Program-made: the position numbers and the translations under genes
In this document: one piece after another, positions 1 to 9,804 of the stretch
How positions within the stretch are numbered: position 1 is the first letter of the stretch
How the letters are laid out: each line of letters starts with the position of its first letter
Notes under the pieces: generated by a model
Databases searched by the model: none
The model's input: the letters and a program-made list of their open reading frames with translations, nothing else
Told to the model about the DNA's origin: nothing
NCBI RefSeq assembly: GCF_005048155.1
Contig: NZ_SUMB01000003.1
Span: 1-64,000 of the forward strand
DNA from: Streptomyces piniterrae
GTDB taxonomy: Bacteria > Actinomycetota > Actinomycetes > Streptomycetales > Streptomycetaceae
Direction: 5' to 3'
DNA: 64,000 nucleotides

Positions 1-1041
1 CCGGCCGCCGCTCCCGCGGCTCCGGTGGCCCCGCCCGCCCCGGCGCCCACCCCGGCTCCGGCTCCCGCGCCGGCTCCGGCCGCGCCGGCCCCCGTCACCC
101 CGGCCCCCGCCGCGGGTGAGGGCGCGTACGTCACTCCGCTGGTGCGCAAGCTCGCCGCGGAGAGCGGTGTCGACCTCGCCACCGTCAAGGGCACCGGTGT
201 CGGCGGCCGGGTCCGCAAGCAGGACGTCATCGCCGCCGCGGAGGCCGCCAAGGCCGCCGCCGCGCCGGCTGCCGCCCCTGCCGCGGTCTCCAAGGCTCCG
301 GCCCTGGAGGTCTCCCCGCTGCGCGGTCAGACCGTCAAGATGCCGCGGATGCGCAAGGTCATCGGCGACAACATGATGAAGGCCCTGCACGGCCAGGCGC
401 AGCTGACCTCCGTGGTCGAGGTGGACATCACCAACATCATGCGGATGCGCAACAAGGCCAAGGACGCCTTCGCGCAGCGTGAGGGCGTCAAGCTCTCCCC
501 GATGCCGTTCTTCGTCAAGGCCGCCGTCCAGGCGCTGAAGGCCCACCCGGTCGTCAACGCCCGGATCAACGAGGACGAGGGCACCATCACCTACTTCGAC
601 ACCGAGAACGTCGGTATCGCGGTGGACGCGGAGAAGGGCCTGATGACCCCGGTCATCAAGGACGCGGGCGACCTGAACATCGCCGGTATCGCCCGTAAGA
701 CGGCGGACCTGGCGGGCAAGGTCCGGGCCAACAAGATCACGCCGGACGAGCTGTCCGGTGCGACCTTCACCATCAGCAACACCGGCTCGCGCGGCGCCCT
801 GTTCGACACGGTCATCGTGCCGCCGAACCAGGTCGGCATCCTGGGCATCGGCGCCACCGTCAAGCGCCCGGTGGTCATCAACCACCCGGAGCTCGGCGAG
901 ACCATCGCGGTGCGCGACATGACCTACCTCGCGCTCTCCTACGACCACCGTCTGGTGGACGGCGCCGACGCCGCCCGCTACCTGACCACGGTCAAGCAGA
1001 TCCTGGAGGCCGCCGAGTTCGAGACCGAGATCGGTCTCTGA
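1..1041 (+). CDS. sucB: 2-oxoacid dehydrogenase E2 (dihydrolipoamide acyltransferase), 5'-truncated by window
   Basis: Acyltransferase (E2) of a pyruvate or 2-oxoglutarate dehydrogenase complex, which passes the acyl group from lipoamide to CoA. The frame is open from base 1, so the N-terminal lipoyl domain(s) lie outside the window. What remains is an Ala-Pro-rich swinging linker, a peripheral subunit-binding domain (YVTPLVRKLAAES ... GTGVGGRVRKQDV) and the full catalytic domain ending in the active-site motif DHRLVDG. A GTG at base 25 is internal to the linker and is not the real start. Streptomyces annotations usually call this gene sucB. The E1 of pyruvate dehydrogenase follows two genes later, and actinobacterial E2 proteins can serve both complexes, so the substrate is not settled by sequence. 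Confidence 0.93.
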   Translation, partial: PAAAPAAPVAPPAPAPTPAPAPAPAPAAPAPVTPAPAAGEGAYVTPLVRKLAAESGVDLATVKGTGVGGRVRKQDVIAAAEAAKAAAAPAAAPAAVSKAPALEVSPLRGQTVKMPRMRKVIGDNMMKALHGQAQLTSVVEVDITNIMRMRNKAKDAFAQREGVKLSPMPFFVKAAVQALKAHPVVNARINEDEGTITYFDTENVGIAVDAEKGLMTPVIKDAGDLNIAGIARKTADLAGKVRANKITPDELSGATFTISNTGSRGALFDTVIVPPNQVGILGIGATVKRPVVINHPELGETIAVRDMTYLALSYDHRLVDGADAARYLTTVKQILEAAEFETEIGL

Positions 1042-1071
1042 GTCCCGGCCGCCACGCAGTAGGTGTGTAGC

Positions 1072-1117
1072 AGGGGCCGGCCCCGGTTCGTCCGCGTACG
1101 AACCGGGGCCGGCCCCT
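1072..1117 (+). terminator. Strong hairpin terminator after the E2 gene
   Basis: A perfect 20-bp inverted repeat (1072-1091 and 1098-1117) with a 6-nt loop lies 30 bp after the E2 stop codon. It has no long T-run, which is common for Streptomyces terminators. Confidence 0.85.
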
Positions 1118-1199
1118 TCGCATGTCGCCGTCCCGGATAATGGCCCCGCGGCCCCCGCTCGTCCCCCTACGTCGCCAGCCCGCTCTGAAGGAGCACCTC

Positions 1200-1823
1200 A
1201 TGACCCCGCCCGTCGTCCATTCGCTGCGCGAGCAGATCCGCGAGCACATCCTCGAGGGGATCGTCAGCGGCCGCTGGCAGCCGGGCGAGCGGATCGTGGA
1301 GCGGCGGATCGCGGTCGAGCTGGAGGTCAGTCAGACGCCGGTGCGCGAGGCGCTGCGGGAGCTGGAGTCGCTGCAGCTGATCGAGTCGGCGCCCAACAAG
1401 GGCGTCCGGGTGCGGAACCTGACGGCGGACGACCTGAAGGAGAGCTACCCGGTGCGGGCCGGGCTGGAGCAGGTGGCCGCCGAGCTGGCCGCCGGCCGAC
1501 TGGCGGAGGACACCGCTGCCCTGGAGCGCGAGGTGGCGTCGCTGCGGGAGGCCGACCTGGCGGGCGACGGGGAGGCGCAGGTGCGGCACACGGTGGCGTT
1601 CCACCGCGAGATCGTGCGGGCGGCCGGGAACTCCGTGCTGCTGCACACCTGGGAGTCGCTGGGCATCGAGGTCTGGACGACGCTCTCGATCCGCTGGTTC
1701 AGCCCGGAACAGCGCTCGCACGCCCAGGACCACCAGGAGATCGTGGACGCGTTCCGGCGCCGCGACCCGAAGATCGGCGCCCTGCTCAAGGCACATGTGC
1801 TGAGCTGCGCACCAAGGGTCTGA
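1200..1823 (+). CDS. GntR-family transcriptional regulator (FadR/FCD type)
   Basis: Predicted 207-aa DNA-binding regulator. The N-terminus is a GntR winged helix (residues about 8-70, including ERRIAVELEVSQTPVREALRELESLQLIE). An all-helical FCD-type effector domain follows. The ATG at 1200 was chosen because GAAGGAG lies just upstream and the protein then begins right at the HTH; a further upstream ATG at 1122 would add an unlikely leader running through terminator-flanking DNA. It sits between genes for E2 and E1 of oxoacid dehydrogenases, so control of central carbon metabolism is a reasonable inference. A perfect palindrome before aceE (1939-1955) is a candidate binding site. The effector is unknown. 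Confidence 0.88.
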   Translation: MTPPVVHSLREQIREHILEGIVSGRWQPGERIVERRIAVELEVSQTPVREALRELESLQLIESAPNKGVRVRNLTADDLKESYPVRAGLEQVAAELAAGRLAEDTAALEREVASLREADLAGDGEAQVRHTVAFHREIVRAAGNSVLLHTWESLGIEVWTTLSIRWFSPEQRSHAQDHQEIVDAFRRRDPKIGALLKAHVLSCAPRV

Positions 1824-1829
1824 CAGGGC

Positions 1830-1871
1830 GCGAAAGGGGGGTTCCGCGAGGGCGCGGAACCCCCCTTTCGC
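1830..1871 (+). terminator. Hairpin terminator after the GntR gene
   Basis: A perfect 19-bp inverted repeat (arms 1830-1848 and 1853-1871, 4-nt loop) starts 7 bp after the stop codon. Confidence 0.85.
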
Positions 1872-1938
1872 ATGTGGCACGCGGTGCCCGAAAAGACGGC
1901 ACCCCGTGCCGACCTGCGGTTATTCCCTTCCCAAGCGT

Positions 1939-1955
1939 TGATCGATCATCGATCA
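1939..1955. promoter_or_regulatory. Perfect palindrome upstream of aceE, candidate regulator operator
   Basis: TGATCGAT-C-ATCGATCA is an exact 8-bp inverted repeat around a single base, 91 bp before the chosen aceE start. Short palindromes of this size are typical operators of GntR/FadR-type dimers, and such a regulator is encoded immediately upstream. The assignment to that regulator is inference. Confidence 0.5.
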
Positions 1956-2045
1956 GAGGCGTATCGTCGCCTGTCGGGGCGCGACACCCCTGCCTGCCAA
2001 GCACCCACTCGCACTCCCGACCGACCGTCCGGAAAGGGGCCACCC

Positions 2046-4736
2046 ATGCCCGATCCCGTACGTACCACGTACAGCCAGCTCGACCAGATCCCGGACCGGG
2101 ACCCCGAGGAGACCGCCGAGTGGCGCGAATCGCTTGACGCCGTCACCAAGGCCGCGGGCCCGTACCGTGCCGCGTATCTGATGCGCCGCGCGCTGGAGCA
2201 CAACGGTGCCCCCGAGCTCGCGCCCTTGGAGACGGACTACGTCAACACCATCCCGACCTCCGCCGAGCCCGCCTTCGCGGGCGACGAGGCGATGGAAGCC
2301 CGGATCACCGCCTGGAACCGCTGGAACGCCGCCGCGATGGTCACGCGCGGCTCCCGGTTCGGCGTCGGCGGCCATATCGCGACCTTCGCGTCCGCGGCCT
2401 GGCTGTACGAGACGGGCTTCAACCACTTCTTCCGCGGCAAGGAGGGCGACGGGTCCGGCGACCAGCTCTACATCCAGGGCCACGCCTCGCCCGGCATCTA
2501 CGCCCGTGCCTTCCTCGACGGCCGCCTCACCGAGGACCACCTCGACAACTTCCGCCAGGAGTCCGGCGGCAAGGGCCTGCCCTCCTACCCGCACCCGCGG
2601 CGGCTGCCCTGGCTGTGGGAGTTCCCGACCGTCTCCATGGGCCTCGGCCCGCTGTCGGCGATCTACCAGGCCCGCTTCAACCGCTACCTCCAGGGCCGCG
2701 GCATCAAGGACACCGCCAACTCGCACGTCTGGGCGTTCCTGGGCGACGGCGAGATGGACGAGCCCGAGTCGACCGCCGCGCTCGCGCTGGCGGCCCGCGA
2801 GGGCCTGGACAACCTGACCTTCGTCATCAACTGCAACCTGCAGCGCCTCGACGGCCCGGTCCGCGCCAACTTCAAGATCGTTCAGGAGCTGGAGTCCCAG
2901 TTCCGCGGCGCCGGCTGGAACGTCGTCAAGTCGCTGTGGGGCTCCGCCTGGGACGAGCTGTTCCAGCTCGACACCACCGGTGCGCTGGTCCGCCGGCTGC
3001 GCCAGGTGCCGGACGCGCAGTTCCAGACGTACGCCACCCGCGACGTCGCCTACATCCGTGAGCACTTCTTCGGCGCCGAGCCCGCCCTGGTCGAGATGGC
3101 CAGGCTGCTGACCGACGCCAAGATCGCCGAGTGCTTCCACACCTCCCGCGGCGGCCACGAGGCCCGCAAGGTGTACGCGGCCTACAAGGCGGCCGTGGAG
3201 TACAAGGGCGCGCCGACCGTGATCCTCGCGCAGACCGTCAAGGGCTACACCCTGGGCGCCGGCTTCGAGTCCAAGAACGCCAACCACCAGATGAAGAAGC
3301 TCTCGGGCAAGGAGTTCCGCGCCATGCGCGACCTGCTCGACCTTCCGATCCCGGACTCCCGCCTCGACGACGAGCTGGTGCCGTACGGCCACCCGGGCGC
3401 CGACTCCCCCGAGGTGCGCTACCTCCAGGAGCGCCGCGCGTCCCTCGGCGGCCCGGCACCGGCCCGCCGGAGCCACCCGGTCCCGGCGCTGCCCGCGCCC
3501 GAGGAGCGTGCCTTCAAGGCGCTGCTCAAGGGCTCCGGCAAGCAGGAGATGGCCACCACCATGGCCTTCGTCCGGCTCGCCAAGGACCTGATGCGGGACA
3601 AGCAGACCGGCAAGCGCTGGGTGCCGATCGTCCCCGACGAGGCCCGTACCTTCGGTATGGAGTCGCTGTTCCCCTCGGTCGGCATCTACTCGCCCAAGGG
3701 CCAGACGTACGAGCCGGTCGACCGCGACCAGCTGATGTACTACAAGGAAGCCACCGACGGCCAGATCCTCAACGAGGGCATCACCGAGGCCGGCGCCATG
3801 GCCGACTTCATCGCCGCCGCCTCGTCGTACGCGACGCACGGCGAGCCGATGATCCCCTTCTACATCTTCTACTCGATGTTCGGCTGGCAGCGCACCGCCG
3901 ACCAGATGTGGCAGCTCGCCGACCAGCTCGGCAAGGGCTTCATCGTCGGCGCCACCGCCGGCCGCACCACCCTGACCGGCGAGGGCCTCCAGCACGCCGA
4001 CGGCCACTCGCACCTGATCGCGTCCACGAACCCGGCGTCGCTCAACTACGACCCGGCGTTCGCGTACGAGGTCGCGGTGATCGTCAAGGACGGTCTGCGC
4101 CGGATGTACGGCGAGACCGCGCCCGGCGAGGACTCGAACGTCTTCTACTACCTCACCGTCTACAACGAGCCCAAGGCCCAGCCGGCCATGCCGGAGGGCG
4201 TCGAAGAGGGCATCCTGCGCGGTCTGTACCGCTTCAAGGAGGCCGCGCAGGCGGCTACGCCCGTCGACGCCGCCGACGCCCCGCGCCTCCAGCTCCTCGC
4301 CTCGGGCACGGCCATCCACTGGGCCCTGGAGGCCCAGGAGTTGCTGGCCGCCGACTGGGGCGTGGCCGCGGACGTCTGGTCGGCACCGTCCTGGTCGGAG
4401 CTGCGCCGCGACGCCCTGGAGTGCGACGCCGCCCGGCTCGACGGCGAGGACCGGATCCCGTACGTCACCCGCGCACTGGCCGGCGCCCCCGGCCCGGTCG
4501 TCGCGGTCAGCGACTGGATGCGGGCGGTCCCGGACCAGATCGCCCCCTGGGTGGAGCAGGACTGGGTCTCCATCGGCACGGACGGCTTCGGCCTCTCCGA
4601 CACCCGCGAGGCGGCCCGCCGCCACTTCGGCGTCGACCCGCAGTCGGTGGTCGTCCAGGCCCTGGCGGCCCTGTCCCGGCGTGGCGAGGTCAAGGCGGAG
4701 ACGGTCAAGGAGGCCCGGGAGCGGTACGGGCTGTGA
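2046..4736 (+). CDS. aceE: Pyruvate dehydrogenase E1 component, homodimeric type
   Basis: Thiamine-diphosphate-dependent decarboxylation of pyruvate and reductive acetylation of the E2 lipoyl group. The 896-aa protein matches the usual size of homodimeric AceE and carries family landmarks: [18 protein letters not shown] (ThDP/Mg binding), [26 protein letters not shown] and [12 protein letters not shown]. The ATG at 2046 was chosen because GGAAAGGGG precedes it; the frame is open 58 codons further upstream, but that extension runs over the palindrome and promoter region. The terminator after the GntR gene isolates it as its own unit, with a palindromic operator candidate upstream. Confidence in function is very high. 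Confidence 0.97.
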   Translation: MPDPVRTTYSQLDQIPDRDPEETAEWRESLDAVTKAAGPYRAAYLMRRALEHNGAPELAPLETDYVNTIPTSAEPAFAGDEAMEARITAWNRWNAAAMVTRGSRFGVGGHIATFASAAWLYETGFNHFFRGKEGDGSGDQLYIQGHASPGIYARAFLDGRLTEDHLDNFRQESGGKGLPSYPHPRRLPWLWEFPTVSMGLGPLSAIYQARFNRYLQGRGIKDTANSHVWAFLGDGEMDEPESTAALALAAREGLDNLTFVINCNLQRLDGPVRANFKIVQELESQFRGAGWNVVKSLWGSAWDELFQLDTTGALVRRLRQVPDAQFQTYATRDVAYIREHFFGAEPALVEMARLLTDAKIAECFHTSRGGHEARKVYAAYKAAVEYKGAPTVILAQTVKGYTLGAGFESKNANHQMKKLSGKEFRAMRDLLDLPIPDSRLDDELVPYGHPGADSPEVRYLQERRASLGGPAPARRSHPVPALPAPEERAFKALLKGSGKQEMATTMAFVRLAKDLMRDKQTGKRWVPIVPDEARTFGMESLFPSVGIYSPKGQTYEPVDRDQLMYYKEATDGQILNEGITEAGAMADFIAAASSYATHGEPMIPFYIFYSMFGWQRTADQMWQLADQLGKGFIVGATAGRTTLTGEGLQHADGHSHLIASTNPASLNYDPAFAYEVAVIVKDGLRRMYGETAPGEDSNVFYYLTVYNEPKAQPAMPEGVEEGILRGLYRFKEAAQAATPVDAADAPRLQLLASGTAIHWALEAQELLAADWGVAADVWSAPSWSELRRDALECDAARLDGEDRIPYVTRALAGAPGPVVAVSDWMRAVPDQIAPWVEQDWVSIGTDGFGLSDTREAARRHFGVDPQSVVVQALAALSRRGEVKAETVKEARERYGL

Positions 4737-4740
4737 GCCG

Positions 4741-4772
4741 CGGGCGGCCCCGGCCGACACCGGGGCCGCCCG
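4741..4772 (+). terminator. Hairpin terminator after aceE
   Basis: A 13-bp GC-only inverted repeat (4741-4753 and 4760-4772) begins 4 bp after the aceE stop. Confidence 0.75.
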
Positions 4773-4831
4773 CTACCTGACCGCTCACGAGGATCCCGGG
4801 CGTTGTCAGTGGGCCCCGGCATGATGGATTC

Positions 4832-5905
4832 ATGCGCGCTGCCCGGCTGATCAAGATGGTGTTGCTGCTCCAGTCGCGGCCGTCGATGACGGCGGCCGAG
4901 CTGGCGCGCGAACTGGAGGTCTCGGAGCGTACGGTCGCGCGGGATGTGCTCTCCCTGTCCGAGGCCGGCGTTCCGGTGTACGCCGATCGCGGCCGGGCCG
5001 GCGGCTACCGCCTCGTCGGCGGTTACCGCACCCGGCTCACCGGCCTCGGCCGCAGCGAGGCGGAGGCGCTCTTCCTGTCCGGGGTGCCCTCCGCGCTGCG
5101 CGAGATGGGCCTCGCGGACGCCGCGTCCGCCGCCCGCCTCAAGGTGTCCGCGGCGCTGCTGCCCGAGCTGCGGGATGCCGCGGCGGGCGCCGCCCAGCGC
5201 TTCCATCTCGACGCGCCCGGCTGGTATCAGGAGCCCGAGACCCCGGCCCTGCTGCCCACCGTCGCCGACGCGGTCTGGGACGACCGCCGGCTGACCGTCC
5301 GCTACCGCCGCAAGGACACCGAGGTGGAGCGGGAGTTGGAGCCGTACGGCCTGGTGCTGAAGGCGGGGGTCTGGTATCTGGCGGCGCGTGCGATCGAGTC
5401 TGCGGACGGGGCGGAGCCGGCGGGCTCGGCGGACGGGGCGGGCCCGGCGGACGGGAACCGCTCGACGGAGGGGGCGGAGAGGCAGCGGCGGGCGGGCGGT
5501 CACCGGGTCTATCGGGTCGACCGGTTCGCCGCCGTCGCCCCGGGCCGGGACCGCTTCGCCCGTGACGGATCCTTCGACCTGCCGGCGTTCTGGGAGGAGC
5601 GGGCCGAGCGGTTCGCGCGCTCGATCCTGCGCGATGAGGTCGTGGTCCGGCTGTCCGCGCGCGGCGTCGGGCAACTGCCGTACGTCACCGACCGGGCGGC
5701 CGCCCGGGAGGCCCTGACGAAGGCCGGCCCGGCCGATGACCACGGCCGAACAACCGTCACCCTGGCCGTGGAGTCCGCCGATGTCGCGTATGCGCAGCTG
5801 CTGGCGCTCGGCCCGGAGGGCGAGGTGCTGGCGCCCGCCGGGCTGCGCGAGCGGTTCGCGGCGGCCGCCCGCCGCACGGCCTCGGTGTACGCGGGCACGG
5901 ACTGA
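4832..5905 (+). CDS. WYL-domain helix-turn-helix regulator (YafY type)
   Basis: 357-aa predicted transcriptional regulator. An N-terminal DeoR-type HTH (MTAAELARELEVSERTVARDV, about residues 15-40) is followed by a winged segment (ADRGRAGGYRLVGGYRTRL). The middle holds the WYL motif in GVWYLAARAIES, and a WCX-like C-terminal domain completes it. WYL domains generally sense small ligands or nucleic acids. The region right after the WYL motif has an Ala/Gly/Asp-rich insertion of about 30 residues (GAEPAGSADGAGPADG ...), probably a flexible loop. It stands alone between aceE and a small membrane protein gene, so its targets are unknown. Confidence 0.88.
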   Translation: MRAARLIKMVLLLQSRPSMTAAELARELEVSERTVARDVLSLSEAGVPVYADRGRAGGYRLVGGYRTRLTGLGRSEAEALFLSGVPSALREMGLADAASAARLKVSAALLPELRDAAAGAAQRFHLDAPGWYQEPETPALLPTVADAVWDDRRLTVRYRRKDTEVERELEPYGLVLKAGVWYLAARAIESADGAEPAGSADGAGPADGNRSTEGAERQRRAGGHRVYRVDRFAAVAPGRDRFARDGSFDLPAFWEERAERFARSILRDEVVVRLSARGVGQLPYVTDRAAAREALTKAGPADDHGRTTVTLAVESADVAYAQLLALGPEGEVLAPAGLRERFAAAARRTASVYAGTD

Positions 5906-5952
5906 GCCGCCGCCGAGTAATCTTCCGGAACCGGGGATCGGGGGGGACCGCC

Positions 5953-6141
5953 ATGTGGGCGCTGGGCTTCGTCTTCTTCACGCTGCCGCTCTGCGGCATC
6001 GTCAGCCTCACCTGCTCCGCCGCCTGCCGTGCGCAGCGACACCGGGCGCTCAAACTCCTCGGCAATGTGCTCCTGGCGGCGGGTCTGGTAGGCCTCCTGA
6101 CTCCGGTGGGCGTGATGGCGGCACTCTGGCTCGTTGTGTGA
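5953..6141 (+). CDS. Small two-helix membrane protein, unknown
   Basis: 62-aa protein with two hydrophobic segments (about residues 3-25 and 36-60) separated by a basic loop (CRAQRHRALK). It would be a small helical-hairpin inner-membrane protein. A GGGGGGA ribosome site sits a few bases upstream of the ATG and supports translation. I recognise no family. It is convergent with the large gene that ends at 6179. Confidence 0.6.
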   Translation: MWALGFVFFTLPLCGIVSLTCSAACRAQRHRALKLLGNVLLAAGLVGLLTPVGVMAALWLVV

Positions 6142-6178
6142 CCGCTGCCCCGTACGCGCCCCCTCTTGCGGCCTCCTC

Positions 6179-8083
6179 CTACGGCCGCACCGCCCGCACA
6201 CTGCCCCCCTTCCGCAGCCGCCCCGTGACCTCGGCCGGGGCTGCGGCTACCGGCCGAGCCGCCCGTACGGCCAGCGTGCTCGCCTCGGCGGAGGCCCGTA
6301 CCGAGCCCGTGGTGTCGATGCCGGCGACCTCCGGGCCGCCCGCCGCGAGCAGGTACCACGTGCCGGACTTCGCCCGCCAGTGGACGCCGCCGACGACCGG
6401 ACGACCGAAGCGGCTGCACGCGGCGGTGTCCGCGGCGCGTCCGGCGACCCACCCGGGGTCGGCCGGGCGCGCCGCGGGCGGCTGAAGCCGGACCGTGACC
6501 CGGCCGGGGCCCCGCCAGGTGTCGGCGCGGGTGCAGACCCAGTCCGCGCTGCCGCCGTGCTCGGGAAGGCTCTGCCGCGCGAACCCCCAGTTGTTGACGG
6601 ACCGTACGCCCGCGCCCCGCAGCGAGCGCAGCGAGCAGGCCGTCCGGGCCCAGCTGCGCAGCGCCGGGGCGCCGGCCACCGCCCCCGACGAGGTGAGGCG
6701 GACCGGGACGAGATCGTCGAGGTCCGTGACCAGGAAGGTGCCGCCCCCCGCGATCCGCTCCGAGACATGGAACTGGACCGCAGGCCACTGCCCGCACCCG
6801 GCCCCAGCCCCGGGCGGGATCGGCACCCGGTTGCTGACGCCGTCCGGGGCGAGCCGCAGCGGCCGGGCCGGGGCGTCGGGCGCGAGCAGATCCCGGGTCT
6901 CGACCGTGGCGACCCACGGCGCGACCAGATAGCGCATCCACCCGGCGCCGCGCCCGATCACCAGCGCACCGCCGGTGGTCATATCCGCGTCGTCGACGCG
7001 CGCGAAGTGCAGTGTCGGTGTGGCGTCCGCGGGCTCCGCGTAGCGCACCAGCCGGCCGCCGTCGTGGAACACCACCACCATGACGTTGTCGATCAGGCCC
7101 GCGTACAGCAGCTGCGGCGGCTGGTCCGGCGGCCGGGTGGACGTGGTGGCCGACGCGAGGATCCGGGTGCCCTCGGGCGGCGCCGCCCAGACCCGCAACG
7201 CCCGCCCCAGCAGCTCCTGGTCACCGGCCTGCCGGCCGCGGGCGGGCCAGGCGGTGAAGTCGACGCGTGCGGTGTCCGCCCACCGCTCGTTGGGGGTGCG
7301 CAGCAGCCGGGCCGGGTCCAGTGCCTGCTGCGCGGCGGTGGGCTCCGCCCCGTGGCCCGGTGCGTCCCCGCGGCCGCCGGGCACCCCGGCCACCAGCGCG
7401 CCGACGGCCAGCACGGCGGCCCCCGCGACCACCGCGACCGCCGTCCGCACCCGCTGCCGTCGCCGCAGCAGATCCGTCGGCCGGATCTGCACCGTGCACG
7501 GGTCGAACTCCCCCGAGTTCAGCAGCGCCGCCGCGCCCGCCCCCGCCGCCAGGTCGAGCTGCCCGGCCGCCCGCTGTGCCGCGTCCGGGTCCGCGACCCC
7601 GGCCGCCGCCAGCACCCCGCGCGCCGCTTCCCCGTCGAGCCCCTCCATGTGCCACAGGCCGACGGCGGCCCGCACCGGCGCCGGGACGGCGGACAGCGCC
7701 TGGTCCAGGGCGAGTTCGTCGGCGCCGCCCGCCCGGGGGAAGAGCCGCAGCCCCCACACGACGGGCACGGAAGGCGGCAGGGCGGCGGGCGGCTGCGGCC
7801 GTCCCTCGTAGGCCAGCGCCAGCCGCAGGGTGCGCAGCCGTACGAGACCGTAGCCGGCTTCGCCCACGGGGCCGCGCTGGGCCGGCAGCCTGCGGATGCG
7901 TCGGCGCGGACGGGCCCGTGGCAGCGCCCGCTGGACCAGGCCGTGCGCGGTGAGGACCCGGCGGTGACGGCCCATCGAGGGCGGCAGTACGAGGTAGGCC
8001 AGGCGGACCAGCCGTGGATAGTGCTCGACGATGGCTGCCTCTGCCCGCTCGACATCGGCGCGGGTGCGTTCGTCCATGGGCAT
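6179..8083 (-). CDS. Membrane-anchored sigma-factor-like protein (paralogue of 48018-50009)
   Basis: 634-aa protein with an unusual layout. Residues about 10-60 (IVEHYPRLVRLAYLVLP ...) resemble ECF sigma region 2. A segment around GADELALDQALSAVPAPVRAAVGLWHMEGLDGEAARGVLAAAG (quoted in parts: DQALSAVPAPVRAAVGLWH) resembles region 4. One transmembrane helix (TAVAVVAGAAVLAVGALVAG) follows, and then a C-terminal domain of about 380 residues that should lie outside the cell. The start at 8083 was chosen because it begins just before the conserved segment shared with the paralogue; the frame stays open upstream as low-complexity translation. Both sigma regions look degenerate, so whether it binds RNA polymerase is uncertain. 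Its function is unknown. Confidence 0.7.
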   Translation of the reverse strand: MPMDERTRADVERAEAAIVEHYPRLVRLAYLVLPPSMGRHRRVLTAHGLVQRALPRARPRRRIRRLPAQRGPVGEAGYGLVRLRTLRLALAYEGRPQPPAALPPSVPVVWGLRLFPRAGGADELALDQALSAVPAPVRAAVGLWHMEGLDGEAARGVLAAAGVADPDAAQRAAGQLDLAAGAGAAALLNSGEFDPCTVQIRPTDLLRRRQRVRTAVAVVAGAAVLAVGALVAGVPGGRGDAPGHGAEPTAAQQALDPARLLRTPNERWADTARVDFTAWPARGRQAGDQELLGRALRVWAAPPEGTRILASATTSTRPPDQPPQLLYAGLIDNVMVVVFHDGGRLVRYAEPADATPTLHFARVDDADMTTGGALVIGRGAGWMRYLVAPWVATVETRDLLAPDAPARPLRLAPDGVSNRVPIPPGAGAGCGQWPAVQFHVSERIAGGGTFLVTDLDDLVPVRLTSSGAVAGAPALRSWARTACSLRSLRGAGVRSVNNWGFARQSLPEHGGSADWVCTRADTWRGPGRVTVRLQPPAARPADPGWVAGRAADTAACSRFGRPVVGGVHWRAKSGTWYLLAAGGPEVAGIDTTGSVRASAEASTLAVRAARPVAAAPAEVTGRLRKGGSVRAVRP

Positions 8084-8298
8084 GGCCTGAAACAGCCCTT
8101 CAAAAATGGGGGATCTGCCGTCTTTGCACGCCTTCCAACGAATGATTCCTGGGGCGGTCACCCGGCCGGATCCCGGGGCGCGCGCACCGGCGGACCGGCT
8201 GCCGGGATCCGGCGGGTCACCGGTCCGGATAACGACCGCGTCGCATCTGGGGTACTCCGCGTGCGGGGCGCGGCGCCAGGGCCGATGCTGGAGCGGTG

Positions 8299-8817
8299 AT
8301 GGACGAGACGGAGTTCTGGGAGCTGATCGACGGCTCCCGCGAGGCCGCCGGCGGCGACCCCGAGGAGCAGGCCGACGCCCTGGTCGAGCGGCTGCTCGGG
8401 CTGGACCCGGAGGCCGTCGTGGACTTCGCCCGCCACTTCGAATCCCGCTACAACCGGGCCTACGCCTGGGATCTGTGGGCCGCCGCGTCACTGATGCTGA
8501 GCGGTGCGAGCGACGACGCGTTCGACTTCTTCCGGTGCTGGCTGATCGGCCAGGGCCGGGAGGTCTTCGAGGGCGGGCTGCACGACGCGGACGGCCTCGC
8601 CGAGCTCGTGGACGACTTCGACGAGGCGGTGGACGGTGACGCGGAGGAGCTGGGCTACGCCGCCGACGAGGCGTACGAGCAGCTGACCGGCACCGTGATG
8701 CCGGACCTCGGCCTGCCCGCGCAGCCCCGCGAACCCCTCGGCGACTACGTCGACTTCGACGACGACGAGGCCATGGCGGAGCGCTTCCCCCGCCTTTGGG
8801 ATCGTTTCAAGCCATAG
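8299..8817 (+). CDS. DUF4240 domain protein
   Basis: 172-aa acidic cytoplasmic protein. It opens with MDETEFWELIDGSRE and continues with WAAASLMLSGASDDAFDFFRCWLIGQGR, a pattern I associate with DUF4240, a family with no known activity that is common in actinomycetes. The ATG at 8299 overlaps an in-frame GTG at 8296; the ATG was preferred because GGAG lies 6 nt before it. It is divergent from the sigma-like membrane protein with about 215 bp between them. Confidence 0.8.
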   Translation: MDETEFWELIDGSREAAGGDPEEQADALVERLLGLDPEAVVDFARHFESRYNRAYAWDLWAAASLMLSGASDDAFDFFRCWLIGQGREVFEGGLHDADGLAELVDDFDEAVDGDAEELGYAADEAYEQLTGTVMPDLGLPAQPREPLGDYVDFDDDEAMAERFPRLWDRFKP

Positions 8818-8904
8818 GCGAGCCATCAAGCCGTCGAACATCGAGCCATGGACAAACCGCCGTCGGATACCGTCCCCACGCCGCACACCGGGCACCATGT
8901 CCCC

Positions 8905-9804
8905 ATGCGGATCGCGATCACCGGCTCGACCGGACTCATCGGCACGGCGCTCGTACGGTCGTTGCGGGCGGACGGCGAGGACGTCGTCCGGCTCGTCCGG
9001 CGCCCGCCCGGGGCCGCCGACGAAGTGCGCTGGGACCCCCGCAGCCAGGAGGTCGACACGGCCGGGCTGGCCGGCTGCGACGCGCTGGTGCACCTCGCCG
9101 GCGCCGGGGTCGGCGACCACCGCTGGACCGCGGCCTACAAGCGCGAGATCCGCGACAGCCGGGTACGCGGCACCGAGGCCATCGCCACCGCCCTGGCCTC
9201 GATGGACGCCCCGCCGCGGGTCTTCGTGTGCGGCACCGCCATCGGCTACTACGGCGACACCGGCGACCGGCGCACCGACGAGAGCGGGCCGGCCGGCGAG
9301 GGGTTCCTGCCGGAGGTCTGCGTCGACTGGGAGGGCGCCGCGAAACCGGCCCAGGAGGCGGGCATCCGTACCGTCTTCGCCCGCACCGGGCTGGTCGTGG
9401 CACGCTCGGGCGGCGCCTGGGGCCGGCTCTTCCCGGTCTTCCGCCTCGGCCTGGGCGGCCGGCTCGGCAACGGCCGCCAGTACTGGAGCTTCATCTCCCT
9501 GCACGACCACATCGCGGCACTCCGCCATCTGATCGGCACCGGCACCCTGTCCGGGCCGGTCAATCTCACCGCCCCCGAGCCGGTCACCAACCGCGAGGTC
9601 ACCGCGGTGATGGGGCGCGTCCTGCACCGCCCCACGCTCTTCCCGGTGCCCGAGCCGGTGCTGCGCCTCGCCCTCGGCGAGTTCGCCGACGACGTCGTCG
9701 GCAGCCAGCGCATCATTCCGCGGCGCCTGCTGGACTCCGGCTTCGCCTTCGCCCACCCCCGCATCACGGAAGCCGTCCGGGCGGCACTGCAGCCGCCCCT
9801 GTAG
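8905..9804 (+). CDS. TIGR01777-type SDR epimerase
   Basis: 299-aa NAD(P)-binding protein of the atypical short-chain dehydrogenase group (TIGR01777, SDR39U1-like). The Rossmann motif GSTGLIGTALVRSL is at the N-terminus. The family's typical DALVHLAGAGVGDHRWT and the conserved IGYYGDTGD tract follow, and the C-terminal DUF1731-like segment contains GSQRIIPRRLLDSGF. The start was placed at the ATG directly before the Rossmann strand (MRIAITG); an upstream ATG at 8848 would add 19 residues with no visible ribosome site. The substrate of this family is unknown. Confidence 0.88.
   Translation: MRIAITGSTGLIGTALVRSLRADGEDVVRLVRRPPGAADEVRWDPRSQEVDTAGLAGCDALVHLAGAGVGDHRWTAAYKREIRDSRVRGTEAIATALASMDAPPRVFVCGTAIGYYGDTGDRRTDESGPAGEGFLPEVCVDWEGAAKPAQEAGIRTVFARTGLVVARSGGAWGRLFPVFRLGLGGRLGNGRQYWSFISLHDHIAALRHLIGTGTLSGPVNLTAPEPVTNREVTAVMGRVLHRPTLFPVPEPVLRLALGEFADDVVGSQRIIPRRLLDSGFAFAHPRITEAVRAALQPPL

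Noticed and set aside
1953..4760. 935-codon open frame on the minus strand opposite aceE
   Set aside because: It lies opposite a complete aceE with full catalytic motifs. Its translation is Gly/Val/Arg/Leu-rich noise typical of antisense frames in high-GC DNA.
6134..8299. 721-codon plus-strand frame opposite the sigma-like membrane protein
   Set aside because: The minus-strand frame has a paralogue at 48018-50009 and a clear domain layout; the plus frame has neither.
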